From assembly GCA_963678705.1 (NCBI GenBank), contig OY783217.1:1116001-1180000 (forward strand): a stretch of 64,000 nucleotides of DNA, given 5' to 3'. Source of the DNA: Panorpa germanica. Taxonomy: Eukaryota; Arthropoda; Insecta; Mecoptera; Panorpidae. Numbering within the stretch: the stretch's first letter is position 1; the number at the start of each line of letters is the position of its first letter. A program made the translations under genes and the position numbers. The notes below the pieces were generated by a model, which saw only the letters and a list, made by a program, of their open reading frames with translations, did no database searches and was not told the origin of the DNA. Shown in pieces: positions 49,866 to 61,255 of this stretch.

Positions 49866-52800
49866 GAACCACGAAAAACTTGTAAGATCCTTTTTATAGA
49901 TAATAACATAATCTGCTTTTATTCGATGTAAAGTAAAATCAACACTTCCACAAACTCTTAGATAATTTCCTAATTAAAGTTACATTAATTTGTTATATCA
50001 TATGATTTTAATATTTTAAAGCAATAAACACATTTGACATTTGAACATTTGAGCCTTCTGCAGTCTGCAGATCACTATAGAGTGTGGACGGCCCAGGCCT
50101 GCAGCTGGTTGATCGCCTGCAGCTAAACATCACATATCACACGCTGAGACGATTGTTGAATGTACCACACACTTGCAGACTTGCGGACTGCCCAGGTAAA
50201 GGCAAAGGCCCAGGCTCAGACCCGCGGTCTCACGAGGCCAACGTTCTTTTAAATTAGATCATCGAAGGTGTGGCGGATGTAAGAGAAAATAAATACTTTT
50301 TCTCCAAATTAAAAATAATAAAAACTCTCACAACTAAATCAGAGTATATTATAAATTTAGGTAATTTTAAACTTGTTCGTTACGACTTCGGTCCAATAAT
50401 TTGGAAACACTTGTCATTTTATGATATCTTTAGTAGATTTATTTCCAAGGAAGTCATAAATTGGTACCGATTTATTTAAAATATTATCCAATGTTAATCT
50501 AATGAACGACTTTTAACCTTTTCAATCATTATGCTAATTAATAAACTATTAATTTGATGATAATTAATTTAAATTATGATTTTATGTAATTCTTACGTGC
50601 TCTATATACTAAACGCGCGGCGTATCTTTGAAGAGAGGAGAAAATCAACTACGTGCTATGATATATCATTGACTTTTTTATTGAATGTAGATTTCAGTGG
50701 TGTAATAAATTCTAAAAATATTTAAATTACGTTTAACGGAATATTTATTCGAATCATTTTATCGCCTTTTTAATTCAGATTCAGACAGTGGCGAATTTAA
50801 CAGTTGTGCGCGCTTGTGACTTCGAAAAATCAACTGTGACATAATTATTTAAGCCTTAGACATAAGCCGCTGTAATTTTTTTAAGGGGCTAAAATCTATT
50901 CTGCGCTTGGAACCTACACTTCTGAATCCGTCATTGATATTACGGAGACGGAGTTCTGCTCTGATAGAATAGGCCGATCGCTCACCGTCAGTTCTCTTGA
51001 ATGCCTACCTCAGTGTACACTTATAGCTGTCAACCTAGGCTAATGTAGTCTTGATTTTTGTATGTATAATGCGCTGTACATTTAATGTGAATCAAAAGTA
51101 CATTTCGAAATCGAATCAGATCGTCTATAATCGAATCTGATTCAAAATCTGATCGATAACAGTCAGTACGTAGACTTATGACTCACGTATTTCATTGAAA
51201 GGGCACGCAATTTGCTCGGTGGGTCAAAATCAAGTGCGCAAGTGTTTAGTATAAATAACTCTGCCCGACTATCGCGAGCGGTTGTTACAGCGTCACGCGA
51301 AATTAAATTTACGTGAACTTTACATAATCATAATTATGACAAGTGTATAAATTGGAACACGTACACATAGATGGACTACATGTAAACACATAATAATTAT
51401 AAATTCAGTTTTTATGGTCCTTACTTTCGATTTTTAAATCATAAAAATAAACATTCATTACCTCACGTATAAATTTGTAATTTATTACGGAAAAATATTG
51501 GGCGTATTTCTCATACCTCGTCTGATGGAATTTTACGGTTGAAATTAAGAACAAACTAATTATTTAATGATAAATAAATTGTTGGTATAAAATAACTGAC
51601 AATGGCGCAAATGTTTGCTATAAATTTTACTTCTTATTTAAATTGCTTTTTTTAAAAAGAATTACAAGTAAAATGTTGTGTTTTGTTCCAATAAACTTAT
51701 TTTTATTTAATCGTACTATTTCTTTTATATTTAAAGTTTTCACTTCCATTTTACAAGTGCGTTGAATGTTTTGTGCTATAGATGTAGCTGTAATGATTTG
51801 GTCACGAGACCACGAGCTCCATAACAAATAAAACCTTATCCTAAACAAATAAATCTAATCGTTATTCAACATACCTTCTATTTAAATCTAAAAGTCGATT
51901 CATTCTCATGTAGGGTGCCGCGATATAGCAGGCTGTCTAAAAGAAAGTTACGATATAACAATAGTTCAAAAAAACTTTATTGAATTTGAAATATTTTTAA
52001 AATCTGCTCATAAAAACCAATTCAAATATTATAAAATTTCCAAATGCTTTATAAATACAAACTATATATTATGAATATAAATTTTAACAAGGTAATAGTT
52101 CAAATATTGCATAACACTCCATCTAACTAAAATTATTTCAGTTTTTGCGTGGCATGTGTACAAACAAGTACGATGTCATTCTTGCTTACAGGCAATCATT
52201 AACTTCTTTGGAGAAAGGTTTATATCACGAAGAACTCTAAAAAGCCCAACAGTCAACAGTCCGACGTATATGTGGCCAGGGCAAGCCGCATGCGCAGCAA
52301 ATTAAAAGAATTGAGGCGTGTAATAATTAATTGTATGAATCGATTGTCTTCCCAGATTACGTTCGGTAATCTAGTTCCGAACGGCTCTCGGCTAATACTC
52401 CGCTCCTTGGAGCTGTTCAATCTTGACTTGAGGCAACTGATTGTTGAATAAGACTCAATAAGTAACGACTAGTACTGTTAGCAATGGTTGTTGTAAACAC
52501 CAAATGTCTCAAGTATTATCACGCATCTGTTCTTTCCAAGATGATATTATAGTATGTGGAATAATATTGAAATGATGTTAATGTATAACTGAAACTGAAT
52601 TTTGTCACTCTATTTTATGCATATTTCTGTGTTTCATGGTTTGATTCTGTGATCAAGAGATTTATTTCCCTAATAAAATTATACATTTATAATATTATGC
52701 GATATTTTGTATATATATATGAACCTTCGACACCATAAAACTCAAGTTAAGTACGCAATTGTCCGTGTTATAACCTCTATCAGAAATAGAATTCAATTTT

Positions 52801-54350
52801 AAATAACTTAAAAGCATAGACCTTTACAGAACAGCTGATTAATATTGAAATAAATATAATTAGCCTATCTAACATGCACGCTCCGGTTTACCTTACAGAT
52901 AATTTGCTGAGGTAAACCTGTCAGTTAAACCGTTACGTATATTGGCTGCATAGTGTCTTATCTGTTTGCAGCAAACACATAGAACATTGATTACAAAATT
53001 GATAATGTCACTGGGTGTTTTCTGTGTGAACCACCCACATCTAAAGACATCTATGAATGTGTAATATTTATCAATAAGTAAATCAGCTGTCGATACAAAT
53101 ATATCAAACTAGGGCAACGTTAATTATAACAGTCAGTACTCCAAAACGCTGAGTCATATTAAAGATTGTTACATAAATCATCAATTTATTTATATCTAGT
53201 CATAAATTCTACCACAAAGTGAGTTTTCTAGTCTGCCAAACGGGCCTTTTGCACGATCAGATCAGATTTTCAATTTGTTTCGGATTCAGACGAATCGTTG
53301 TCGTATCTTAATCGTAATTGTTCAGACAATTCTAGTGACAGGCGCTGCGCATTAACCTGAAATACTTTACAAAAAACCTTCAGGGCAAATTGATTCTGCA
53401 ATGTTACAAATTACATACAAAGTACCTTACATAAAATTCCCACAAATTATAACCTACTGATAGTTTATTAAATAGATTTTATAAAGTACTTTTACTGGTT
53501 CTAAGAAAATAATGACACAATGTTTGAGTAATCTGGTCCATTAATAATGCATCATGTTCAGTCCACACAGAGCACCAGGGCCACCTTAGAACCTGTGCAG
53601 ATTCATGACTATCAATGACGCTTGCCTTCCTTTACACGTTCGATAATATATTTTCAGTATATTTAACTACAATAATTTGTGTTTCTTTTAACATAATACA
53701 AGCACCGTAAAAATTAAGGAGGAAGCAGTGAAGGTTTTTAACCTACAAGGGGCTCCACCTCGGAATACAATTATGACTAGATTAAGAGATGATCTTAAAA
53801 TTTCTTTTGTGCCTTGAGTCTCCATCCACTTAAATCCCATCACTGCCCGAGTCGAAATTTGGGCCCTTTTGTCGACCTAAAAGAACCCGTTTTTGGTTTC
53901 ATGCAGGTCTAAAAGAGGATCTTTTACATAGGATTTTTGCTCCTCCTTTGGGCCTACAATTATCAGACAAATTACGATGTTTAGGCTCAAATGAGAATTA
54001 TATTCATAACTGTAAAATCATGAGTGTATATGTGTAGTAAATTCTCTTTGTACTATACAAGATAAAGGTTGTTATACACTGTCTATAACTTTAACTCTCA
54101 CTATCTGATAGTGAAATAAATATAGTAATTATCTATAAATGATATATCAAACTAGATAAAAAAATAAATAATGAAAATAGTAGTTGAAATAGAAACCTTT
54201 ATGATCTATCTGTTAGCGATGCCAACTTAAAAGTGAGTGTCATATCAAAAATGCGATATCGTTACTTCCATTAGGTCCATTCAGATTAGGTATCATTCGT
54301 GAATGTGTTTTTTCCGTGGGACACCTATCATAGATGGAGTAGGGAAAAAA
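49866..54350. other. gene-free stretch upstream of the first cuticle gene
   Basis: No coding exon was supported. At about 50045-50230 a GC-rich segment starting CCTTCTGCAGTCTGCAGATC and ending CTTGCAGACTTGCGGACTGC has weakly paired ends and may be another MITE. A short stem (GGTTTACCT at 52883, AGGTAAACC at 52911) is too small to call an RNA gene. Confidence 0.45.
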
Positions 54351-54356
54351 TTCGGG

Positions 54357-54397
54357 TATATAATGTTAACCAGTGTTGTGGCAAAGTACGATTTGGT
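54357..54397 (+). promoter_or_regulatory. core promoter, cuticle gene 1
   Basis: TATATAA at 54357-54363 and, 28 bp from its first base, AGTACGATTTGGT (54385-54397). The second cuticle gene has the same two elements at the same distance, so the second string is a likely conserved initiator or start of the 5' UTR. The ATG is 39 bp further on. Confidence 0.75.
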
Positions 54398-54435
54398 GAA
54401 TAGCTTTAGAGAAGCACGCTCAAGTAAACGTAGAC

Positions 54436-55764
54436 ATGGCATTCAAGGTATCTAATAATTTCATTAATAATTACGCAATTTAGTTTTATCAATTAAATTA
54501 CAGTATGGAATTTAAATTTCAGTTCTTAGTGTTCGCCGCTGTTGTAGCTGCAGCTCATGCAGGAGCTATAGGAGCACCTTATACAGCTACCCCAGTTGCT
54601 CATTATGCACCTGAATCACCATATGCAAAAGCTCCAGTTGGTTATGCTTCTGCACCTGGATATTCCAAGATCGTCGCTCCAGTAGGTCATTACGCAGCTG
54701 CTGCAGTACAACATATTTCCGCAGCTCCAGTTCAACATTATGCAGGTGCTCAAGTGCAACATATTCCTGCAGGTCCAGTCCAACATTACGCAGCTGCCCC
54801 AGTACAACAATTGGCTGCAGCTCCCGTACATTACGCAGCTGCTCCAGTACAACACATTTCCGCAGCTCCAGTTCAACATTACGCAGGTGCTCAAGTACAA
54901 CATATTTCTGCAGCTCCAGTTCAACATTACGCAGCTGCTCCAGTACAACATACTTCTGCTGCTCCAGTCCAACACTATGCAGGTGCTCAAGTACAACATA
55001 TTTCAGCAGCTCCGGTCCAACATTACGCAGCTGCTCCAGTACAACACTATGCCGCAGCTCCAGTCCAACATTATGCCGCAGCTCCTGTTCAACAATACGC
55101 AACTGCTCCAGTACAACACTATGCCGCAGCTCCTGTTCAACAATACGCAGCTGCTCCAGCATACGCTAAGGTCATTCAACCTGAAGCACCTGCCCAATAC
55201 ACTTACGCATACTCAGTCCAGGACGATTTGACCGGAGACTCAAAGAGTCAGCATGAATCCCGTAATGGCGATCGCGTTGAAGGATCTTACTCCGTCGTCG
55301 ATTCTGATGGACACAAACGCACTGTCGATTACACAGCTGATGACGTGCATGGATTCAACGCAGTCGTTCACCGCGAACCAGTTGCTGTCAAAACTCCAGT
55401 TTACGCTAAAGCTGTAGCACCTGTCGCCTATGCAGCTGCTCCAGCTTATGCCCCTGCTCAAGTCTATGCTAAGTCAGTTGCACCTGTAGTGCAGTATGCC
55501 GCTGCTGCTCCTGCCCACTATGCTTCCGGTCCAGTAGCTCACTACGCTGCTGCGCCTGCTTATGCTAAAGTAGCTGCTCCAGTTGTTCAAGCCGTTGCTC
55601 CAGCTGTACATTATGCTGCAGCTCCAGTAGCTCACTACGCTGCTGCTCCAGCTTATGCTAAAGTAGCTGCTCCAGTTTCATACGCTGCTGCTCCCGTTGG
55701 TCACTATGCAGCTGCTCCTCTAGCTCACGTGTCTCCAGCACCACTGCAACACTACCATCACTAA
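54436..55764 (+). CDS. RR-2 cuticular protein 1 (417 aa)
   Basis: Structural chitin-binding protein of the exoskeleton. Exon 1 is 54436-54447 (MAFK); a 75-bp phase-0 intron (GTATCT...TTTCAG) leads to exon 2 at 54523-55764. An earlier AG at 54502-54503 would give a stop four codons on. The signal peptide is about 17-18 residues ([18 protein letters not shown]). Residues about 225-290 form the extended Rebers-Riddiford domain of RR-2 type: [53 protein letters not shown]. On its N-terminal side lie many units of the type [13 protein letters not shown]; on its C-terminal side AAPA(Y/H) repeats end in HYHH. RR-2 proteins are typical of hard cuticle. Codons favour A/T endings, unlike its paralog at 59.2 kb. 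Neighbours are unrelated apart from that paralog 3.5 kb downstream. Confidence 0.93.
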
Positions 55765-55816
55765 ATCGTGAATTATTTCATTTATAGGTTATCTTCTTAT
55801 GTAAATAGTACTCTTT

Positions 55817-55822
55817 AATAAA
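55817..55822 (+). terminator. polyadenylation signal, cuticle gene 1
   Basis: AATAAA 52 bp after the stop codon, in CTTTAATAAATAT. Confidence 0.65.
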
Positions 55823-58098
55823 TATATTAATATAAATAAAATTATGTATTTACCATTTTATTAATTTAATTATACTTACGATATTACTATATTTAGTTAG
55901 TAATTTTAAGGTGAATGCAAAACGTATATTTTGCTTAAAGAAATCTAGTAATATTTTCGTACTTATTTATAAAGAGTAGGTAAAATATTTAATATTAAAC
56001 TTTTAAATACCTCGAAAGTTTTATAATAAAATATTTTGCTTTCAACTACAGTAGAACCTCTCTTATCACACTTTCTTTATTCGCATCCTTCCATACCCTG
56101 GATAGATGTCAGAAGATACCACCATGATAATGAAGAATTTTTTTACAAGTGAATATGTCTAATGTTGAGATATTTCACCCGGGCCATAATGCGGTCACAT
56201 CGTGCGCCAAGATAAAGTGGGCGCTAAACTGAAAAAATGGGGATGCCTACTGTAACTTTTAGAGAAGACTATTCTAAGTTAGAAGGGGGCCATAACATCA
56301 TCTTGAATATTCTATATATTTCTCCCGAATTGGCGCTGTATTTTACTATAATTTCGTTTTATTTTTTATTTACTTTTACTGTTTTTGCCATTGGTCACTA
56401 CATTCTTCTGCTTAAACTCATGAAATTATATATCATTGTGCTTAATTTATATTTGATTATTATTATATCTAAACATTCTCACTCCTTCTAAAAGAAAATA
56501 AAGGAAAATTAAAAACAAAACTGCTACTGCATATCCTTTACTCTCTATTTGCCTAGTATCTGTTTCTTTTCTCCTCGTTTCCCAATCTAAATCTGGTAAT
56601 CCTTCTCCTGTTTTTCCTGTGTCTTTTTCTCTTAAGTATTCTGGTATCTCTCTCTCCCAAATCCTTTTATATCTTTTGTTATAATTGCTCTTCTCAATTC
56701 GCTTTATTTGATTTTTAATAAATATGAAATAATAACAATTTACAATATGGTTTTATCTCTGGGTATCAATTATCCTGGATATGGATGGTCCTTATGTATT
56801 GTTTCCTTTTAGAAAACATCAAATTGAAGTTAATATTTTTTCCTCGACTGTCGCTGGAAAGTCTAACCTCCGTTGTAGCAGTTTTGACATTCCAAACATT
56901 AAAAACTATCGTATAAATCGCAACGAGCCAAGGATCCGGATTTAGTTATTAGATTTGTTAGAAATGTTTTTTTTTTGTCCATAACTATTGTACTTTTTAT
57001 TACAATTTAAATTTGTGTTAAATTTTTTTTAAACCGTTCAATCAAATTACAATTGAATGATTAGACATTAATTTAATATTCCACGTTTTTATGTTTCCAA
57101 TTATCTTGCTCGCAGGCACATATGATTTCAATTTGGGTCAGTTGAATAAACACAAATTGGAGTTATTATTTAACTTAAATAGAATCCGGAATGGCGAATA
57201 GTCAGCCTATATCTATCTCGTGGCGTGGCCGTCGTCACCGTTAGCACACATTTCATTTTCATTATGGGTTGACCTTACTTTCAACTTGGAAACGAAGAAA
57301 TAGAAATAGAATCTCTATTCGAGGAGGCCGGTGATCATTGGCCAGTGGTCGGTCATTGGCTGCCAAGGTCTTACATGATTACTATAATTATTAAGTATTG
57401 TCTCCACGAAAGCAACATCTTACATTAATTAATTGGTTTGCAGCATAGAAAACGTTTAAAAATTCAACAAGACTAATTATGATCCAACATCATCTTGTTG
57501 TACTATGTTGCTTCAGTAACATATAGCTTTATATATTTTTACAATCTTTTTTACAAGCAGACCCGAGCCAAACCACTTCATTTCTATCGGCATTCAGTTC
57601 TCTTAATATTTAAATGTTATGCAATTAGCAATATTAATTGAGCTTGTCATAATAATTAAGTTGTGAACATAACGCGGTAATTTCAAGCGTGACGGAACCA
57701 ATTTGTTTATCTTAACATTTGCATGTTGCCCAGTTAATTAATTGTTGAAAGCCAACAAACGAAAATTAGAGAAACAAAGGTCATGGTCTTGTTTTATTTT
57801 ATAATTATTTGTGTCCAATAGGATTTCATTAAAAATAAATGTTATTTTTGTTGTTTCTTCAATAACTTCACTATTTATCTTCCAATATCCTTTTCCTTGT
57901 ATCTAATGGATCATGATATACATATTTTATCTAAAATTCAACTTCCAAAAAAGGACCCAAAAAAGTTCATTCATTAAGTGTGACAAGAAGAATAAATGGA
58001 GAGAGGTAGAGGATTAAAAACTATGAAATTTGTGTGACGATATTTATAGATGACCCCTGAGATAATCAACACGAACGCGATCTGACTACCACTGCTAA
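55823..58098. other. spacer between the cuticle genes, first part
   Basis: No gene was seen. At 56047 the string TACAGTAGAACCTCTCTTATC resembles a pogo/Tigger transposon terminus (known type CAGTCGAACCTCGATTATC); no partner end was found. The segment 56205-56300 resembles 1480-1600. The rest is AT-rich unique DNA. Confidence 0.45.
56205..56300 (+). repeat. dispersed repeat, copy 2
   Basis: Counterpart of 1480-1600, sharing ACTGTAA-TTTT and TTCTAAG-TAGAAGGG in order and spacing. An ORF crossing this copy is therefore unlikely to be a real gene. Confidence 0.4.
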
Positions 58099-58101
58099 TA
58101 A

Positions 58102-58384
58102 GGCCGTCCGCACATGGGTCGACTGATTGCAAACCTTAGCCCCGAACCTGCCAGAACCGATTAAGAATGCAACTGTGTTGTTAGTAAGAGAACGCACGTG
58201 TATAATAGTGAAATAACACACACGGCACGAACAAAACTAAACTGATTTCAAATTGGTTTTGACCACGTTTTGAGCGACTATGTTTCTTGGTCGCAGGGCA
58301 ATTACGTTGCATGCTTTTAATGGTGACAATGGAAACTTCGTTGCTCGGAAAGTTTACAATCAGTGGATTCGTGTGCAGACGGCC
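58102..58384 (-). mobile_element. PIF/Harbinger-type MITE, copy B
   Basis: A 283-bp element with ends GGCCGTCCGCACATGGGTCG and, on the other strand, GGCCGTCTGCACACGAATCC, flanked by TAA on both sides (58099-58101 and 58385-58387). On the minus strand it contains AAAAGCATGCAACGTAATTG, ACCAAGAAACATAGTCGCTC and ACTAACAACACA, all present in copy A. It lies between the two cuticle genes. Confidence 0.85.
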
Positions 58385-58387
58385 TAA

Positions 58388-59177
58388 CTCAACATTTTTA
58401 TTGAATAAATCTGTGAGACTCACTTTTATAAATTTGTTATTTAATTTTTATCTAATATTATAAATGATATATACACCTACACCCACTTGCAGTTGTATAT
58501 GCATAATCCAAAAACCGTGTGGCTATTGAAATTAAAAATCTTGATAAATAATGAAAAGAAGTTCATCCACCCACTATAGATTATTTCTTAATAAATCACT
58601 TAAAAAGAAGTTAAATATAATATAGAAATTCTGGATTCAAAAAACAGTTACCTGGATTAAGAAATTATGTTGACCAAACAAGTATCACAAAAGCCAACAT
58701 TAATGGAATTATAATTGAGTGAAATCGAAACAATATTAATTTCAAAAATGTAAAATATTAAGAGCATTTATTTGCGACTTGAACAGCTTTGGTCTGGGCA
58801 CTCTAAAGTAATTTATTTAACAAATTTAATAACAATGAAAAGTATACGATATATTAATTATGTCTGGCCATTAAAAACAAATAAACTATGCAAACCTGCA
58901 AAAGGTTACGTATGAACAAAAGAAAACTTATCCACCTATGTGAGCAAACAGTATGACAATGTGGTGACGTCACTGGCTGGCTGGCTGCGATAATTCATTT
59001 ATGATTGTGCGAAGAAATGGGGCATGTATTCAGTATTTCTTAATGTTGTGTAACGCAGCCTCAGGTGTTCGATAGATGACGAATATATCTCGTTGCGCGG
59101 TTTCTTGTCGCATAAACAAAATCAGATTACATGTGAAATGGAAGTGGAACATTTCTAGATCAGAGCAGGGATTTTAG
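58388..59177. other. upstream region of cuticle gene 2
   Basis: Non-coding. GGCTGGCTGGCTGC, preceded by GTGACGTCA, lies at about 58961-58987, some 200 bp upstream of the TATA box, and could be a regulatory site; this is inference. Confidence 0.4.
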
Positions 59178-59218
59178 TATATAAAGGGAAACTTCGATCT
59201 GTAAAAGTACGATTTGGT
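59178..59218 (+). promoter_or_regulatory. core promoter, cuticle gene 2
   Basis: TATATAAA at 59178-59185 and AGTACGATTTGGT at 59206-59218, again 28 bp from the first base of the TATA box, as in cuticle gene 1. The ATG is 31 bp further on. Confidence 0.75.
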
Positions 59219-59248
59219 TTACACCTTCCGTGATATACACAAGCAACA

Positions 59249-60224
59249 ATGGCATTCAAGGTTTGTTCAACTGTTAAACAGTTTGTGGAAGGATTGTATT
59301 TTATTTCATTTCAAATTATTATTATTTGTATTATTTTAGATTTTCGTTTTCGCCGCTGTGGTAGCACTAGCTCGTGCTGGGGAATTGGCTTTGGGAAGTC
59401 ATACCCTAGCTTATCCAGCAGCTGCTCATTACGCAGCTCCAGCAGCACACTACGCAGCTGCTCCCGTCTACGCTAAAGCCGTAGCTCCAGTTGCCTACGC
59501 TGCTGCCCCAGCTTACGCTAAAGTTGCCGCCCCAGTCCACTACGCCGCACCTGCACAGTACGCCGCACCTGCTCACTACGCCGCACCTGCTCACTACGCC
59601 GCACCTGCTCATTACGCCGCACCTGCTCACTACGCTGCCCCTGCTCACTACGCAGCTGCCCCAGTCTACGCCAAGGCCGTAGCTCCAGTAGCTTATGCCG
59701 CTGCCCCAGTCTATGCCAAGGCCGTAGCTCCAGTTTACGCTAAGGTTGCAGAGCCCGAGGCACCAGCTCACTACAGCTACGAATACTCCGTTCAGGATGA
59801 CCACACCGGAGACTCCAAGAGCCAACACGAAACCCGTGAAGGAGACCGTGTCGAAGGATCTTACTCCTTGATCGATTCCGATGGACACAAACGTACCGTT
59901 GAATACACCGCTGATGATGTACATGGATTCAATGCCGTTGTCCACCGTGAACCCATTGCAGTCAAGACCCCAGTCTACGCTAAGGCCGTAGCCCCCGTTG
60001 CCTACGCCGCTGCTCCAGCTCACTACGCAGCTGCCCCAGTCTATGCCAAAGCCGTAGCTCCAGTTGCCTACGCCGCTGCTCCAGCTTACGCTAAAGTAGC
60101 CGCTCCAGTCCACTACGCTGCCCCTGCTCACTACGCCGCTCCTGCTCATTACGCAGCTGCCCCAGTCGCACACTACTCTGCCGCCCCAGTTGCTCATGCC
60201 GCCCCTGCTTACTACCACCACTAA
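59249..60224 (+). CDS. RR-2 cuticular protein 2 (298 aa)
   Basis: Structural chitin-binding cuticle protein. Exon 1 is 59249-59260 (MAFK), followed by a 79-bp phase-0 intron (GTTTGT...TTTTAG), and exon 2 is 59340-60224. The signal peptide is [18 protein letters not shown]. Residues about 145-209 form the RR-2 chitin-binding domain: [53 protein letters not shown]. Flanking regions are built of [13 protein letters not shown] and [15 protein letters not shown] repeats, and the protein ends in YYHH. The domain is very close to that of cuticle protein 1, and intron position and promoter are shared, so the two are a duplicated pair. Third codon positions are notably richer in C/G than in cuticle gene 1. 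The Ala/Pro/Tyr repeats suit a sclerotised matrix; this is inference. Confidence 0.94.
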
Positions 60225-60275
60225 TTTCTGTTACTTTGTAATTTTAAAGTTTAAGAAATTGTGTCACTATTTATA

Positions 60276-60281
60276 AATAAA
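60276..60281 (+). terminator. polyadenylation signal, cuticle gene 2
   Basis: AATAAA 51 bp after the stop codon, in TTATAAATAAATAT. Confidence 0.65.
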
Positions 60282-60351
60282 TATATTATAGTAATTAAAT
60301 ATTATATATTTTATTTTATTTACACAGTCCTCGTAAGTAAGCTTGTAGTAA

Positions 60352-60397
60352 GCTAGCAAGTGCGATACGGCAATGTAAGACAATTTTCCACATTCGT
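60352..60397 (+). repeat. short dispersed repeat, also at 13018-13062
   Basis: GCTAGCAAGTGCGATACGGC with AAGACAATTTTCCAC matches the segment near 13018. Confidence 0.5.
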
Positions 60398-60524
60398 GTA
60401 AACACTTCCATATGATTTAAATTTATATAATTTCAGAAGGTTCAAATGCAGTTTACCGTTCCTAAACATTGCTAAACTAAGTATCCAACGTGCTATTGCA
60501 AATGATATGTGACTTATCACTTAA

Positions 60525-61251
60525 GGGGTTACATGGGTTTCGTCGGGTAAAAAAAGGCCTATTTTCAATATTTTTTTTTCTATGTAAAAAATTAATTATT
60601 TAATTCAAACTTTTTTCTGTCTTATAGATACATATTTAAAGAATAATTTCTGAAATTTTCAAAAAAAAAAAATTAAAACTCTTCTATTGTGACGTCATTT
60701 CCGGTGACGCCTCGAAAAAAAGGTGCGTCCGCGTTGTCAGCATAACTCGTGACAGGATTATCTAAAATGAAAAAACAAAAATAAGTGTTTTAGGTAAGAC
60801 CATAAACTCGTGCTTGACGGAAGGAAAAAAAAAAAAAAAAAAAATTGGAATTTTGGCAGACATTTTTACAAAAAAATGAAAATTTAGGTAAATTTGCTTG
60901 ACATTTTGTTTTTTTTTAAATAGTTGCAATTGAAAAAAAAAAAAATCCTTCCGTCAAGCACGAGTAAATTGTATCTCAAACACCTGTGTAAAATTTCATC
61001 AAGATCGGTTGAGTAGTTTTCGAGAAAATTTGACAACCGACTTTGAAAACACGGTTCCCAGAAAAACGCGTTTAAACTTTTGAGTAACAATGAAACTGAC
61101 TTGGAGCGCACACCTTCCAAAGGCTGTATCTCCGAAACTATTATTCGGATCGACTTGAAAATTTAGTATAATATTCTTGAGATGTTGTAGAAATTAATAA
61201 GCCAAAAAAAAAAAAAAAAAAAATTTTAACACACGAAACCCATGTAACCCC
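60525..61251 (+). mobile_element. MITE family B, intact copy with TTAA flanks and internal hairpin
   Basis: A 727-bp element without coding capacity. Its ends are perfect inverted repeats starting GGGGTTACATGGGTTTCGT, flanked by TTAA at 60521-60524 and 61252-61255; the base outside each TTAA also continues the palindrome. TTAA duplications are known for piggyBac and Sola3. A second inverted repeat lies inside: ACTCGTGCTTGACGGAAGGA (60806-60825) and its exact complement (60946-60965), spacer 120 bp. A decayed relative lies at 14501-15194. Confidence 0.88.
60806..60965. repeat. internal inverted repeat of MITE B
   Basis: Two 20-bp arms (60806-60825 and 60946-60965) are perfectly complementary around a 120-bp spacer bordered by A-runs. 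This could fold as a hairpin in single-stranded DNA or RNA. Confidence 0.85.
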
Positions 61252-61255
61252 TTAA

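Noticed and set aside
49640-49885. Open frames sharing a peptide (IKSMQRNCPATKKHSRSK) with frames at 58181-58423
   Set aside because: Both lie inside the two PIF/Harbinger MITE copies; the shared peptide reflects shared transposon DNA, not a gene family.
52883-52919. Short hairpin GGTTTACCT / AGGTAAACC
   Set aside because: The stem is only 9 bp plus a bulged extension, too short for a microRNA precursor, and no mature sequence was recognised.
54504-54522. Upstream acceptor CAG at 54503 in cuticle gene 1, or a start at ATG 54505
   Set aside because: Using that acceptor gives a stop within four codons of the joint, and starting at 54505 lacks the conserved MAFK exon shared with cuticle gene 2.
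59406-60221. 271-codon minus-strand open frame over cuticle gene 2
   Set aside because: Antisense of Ala/Pro/Tyr repeats, with no start context or family motif. Similar shadows lie over cuticle gene 1.
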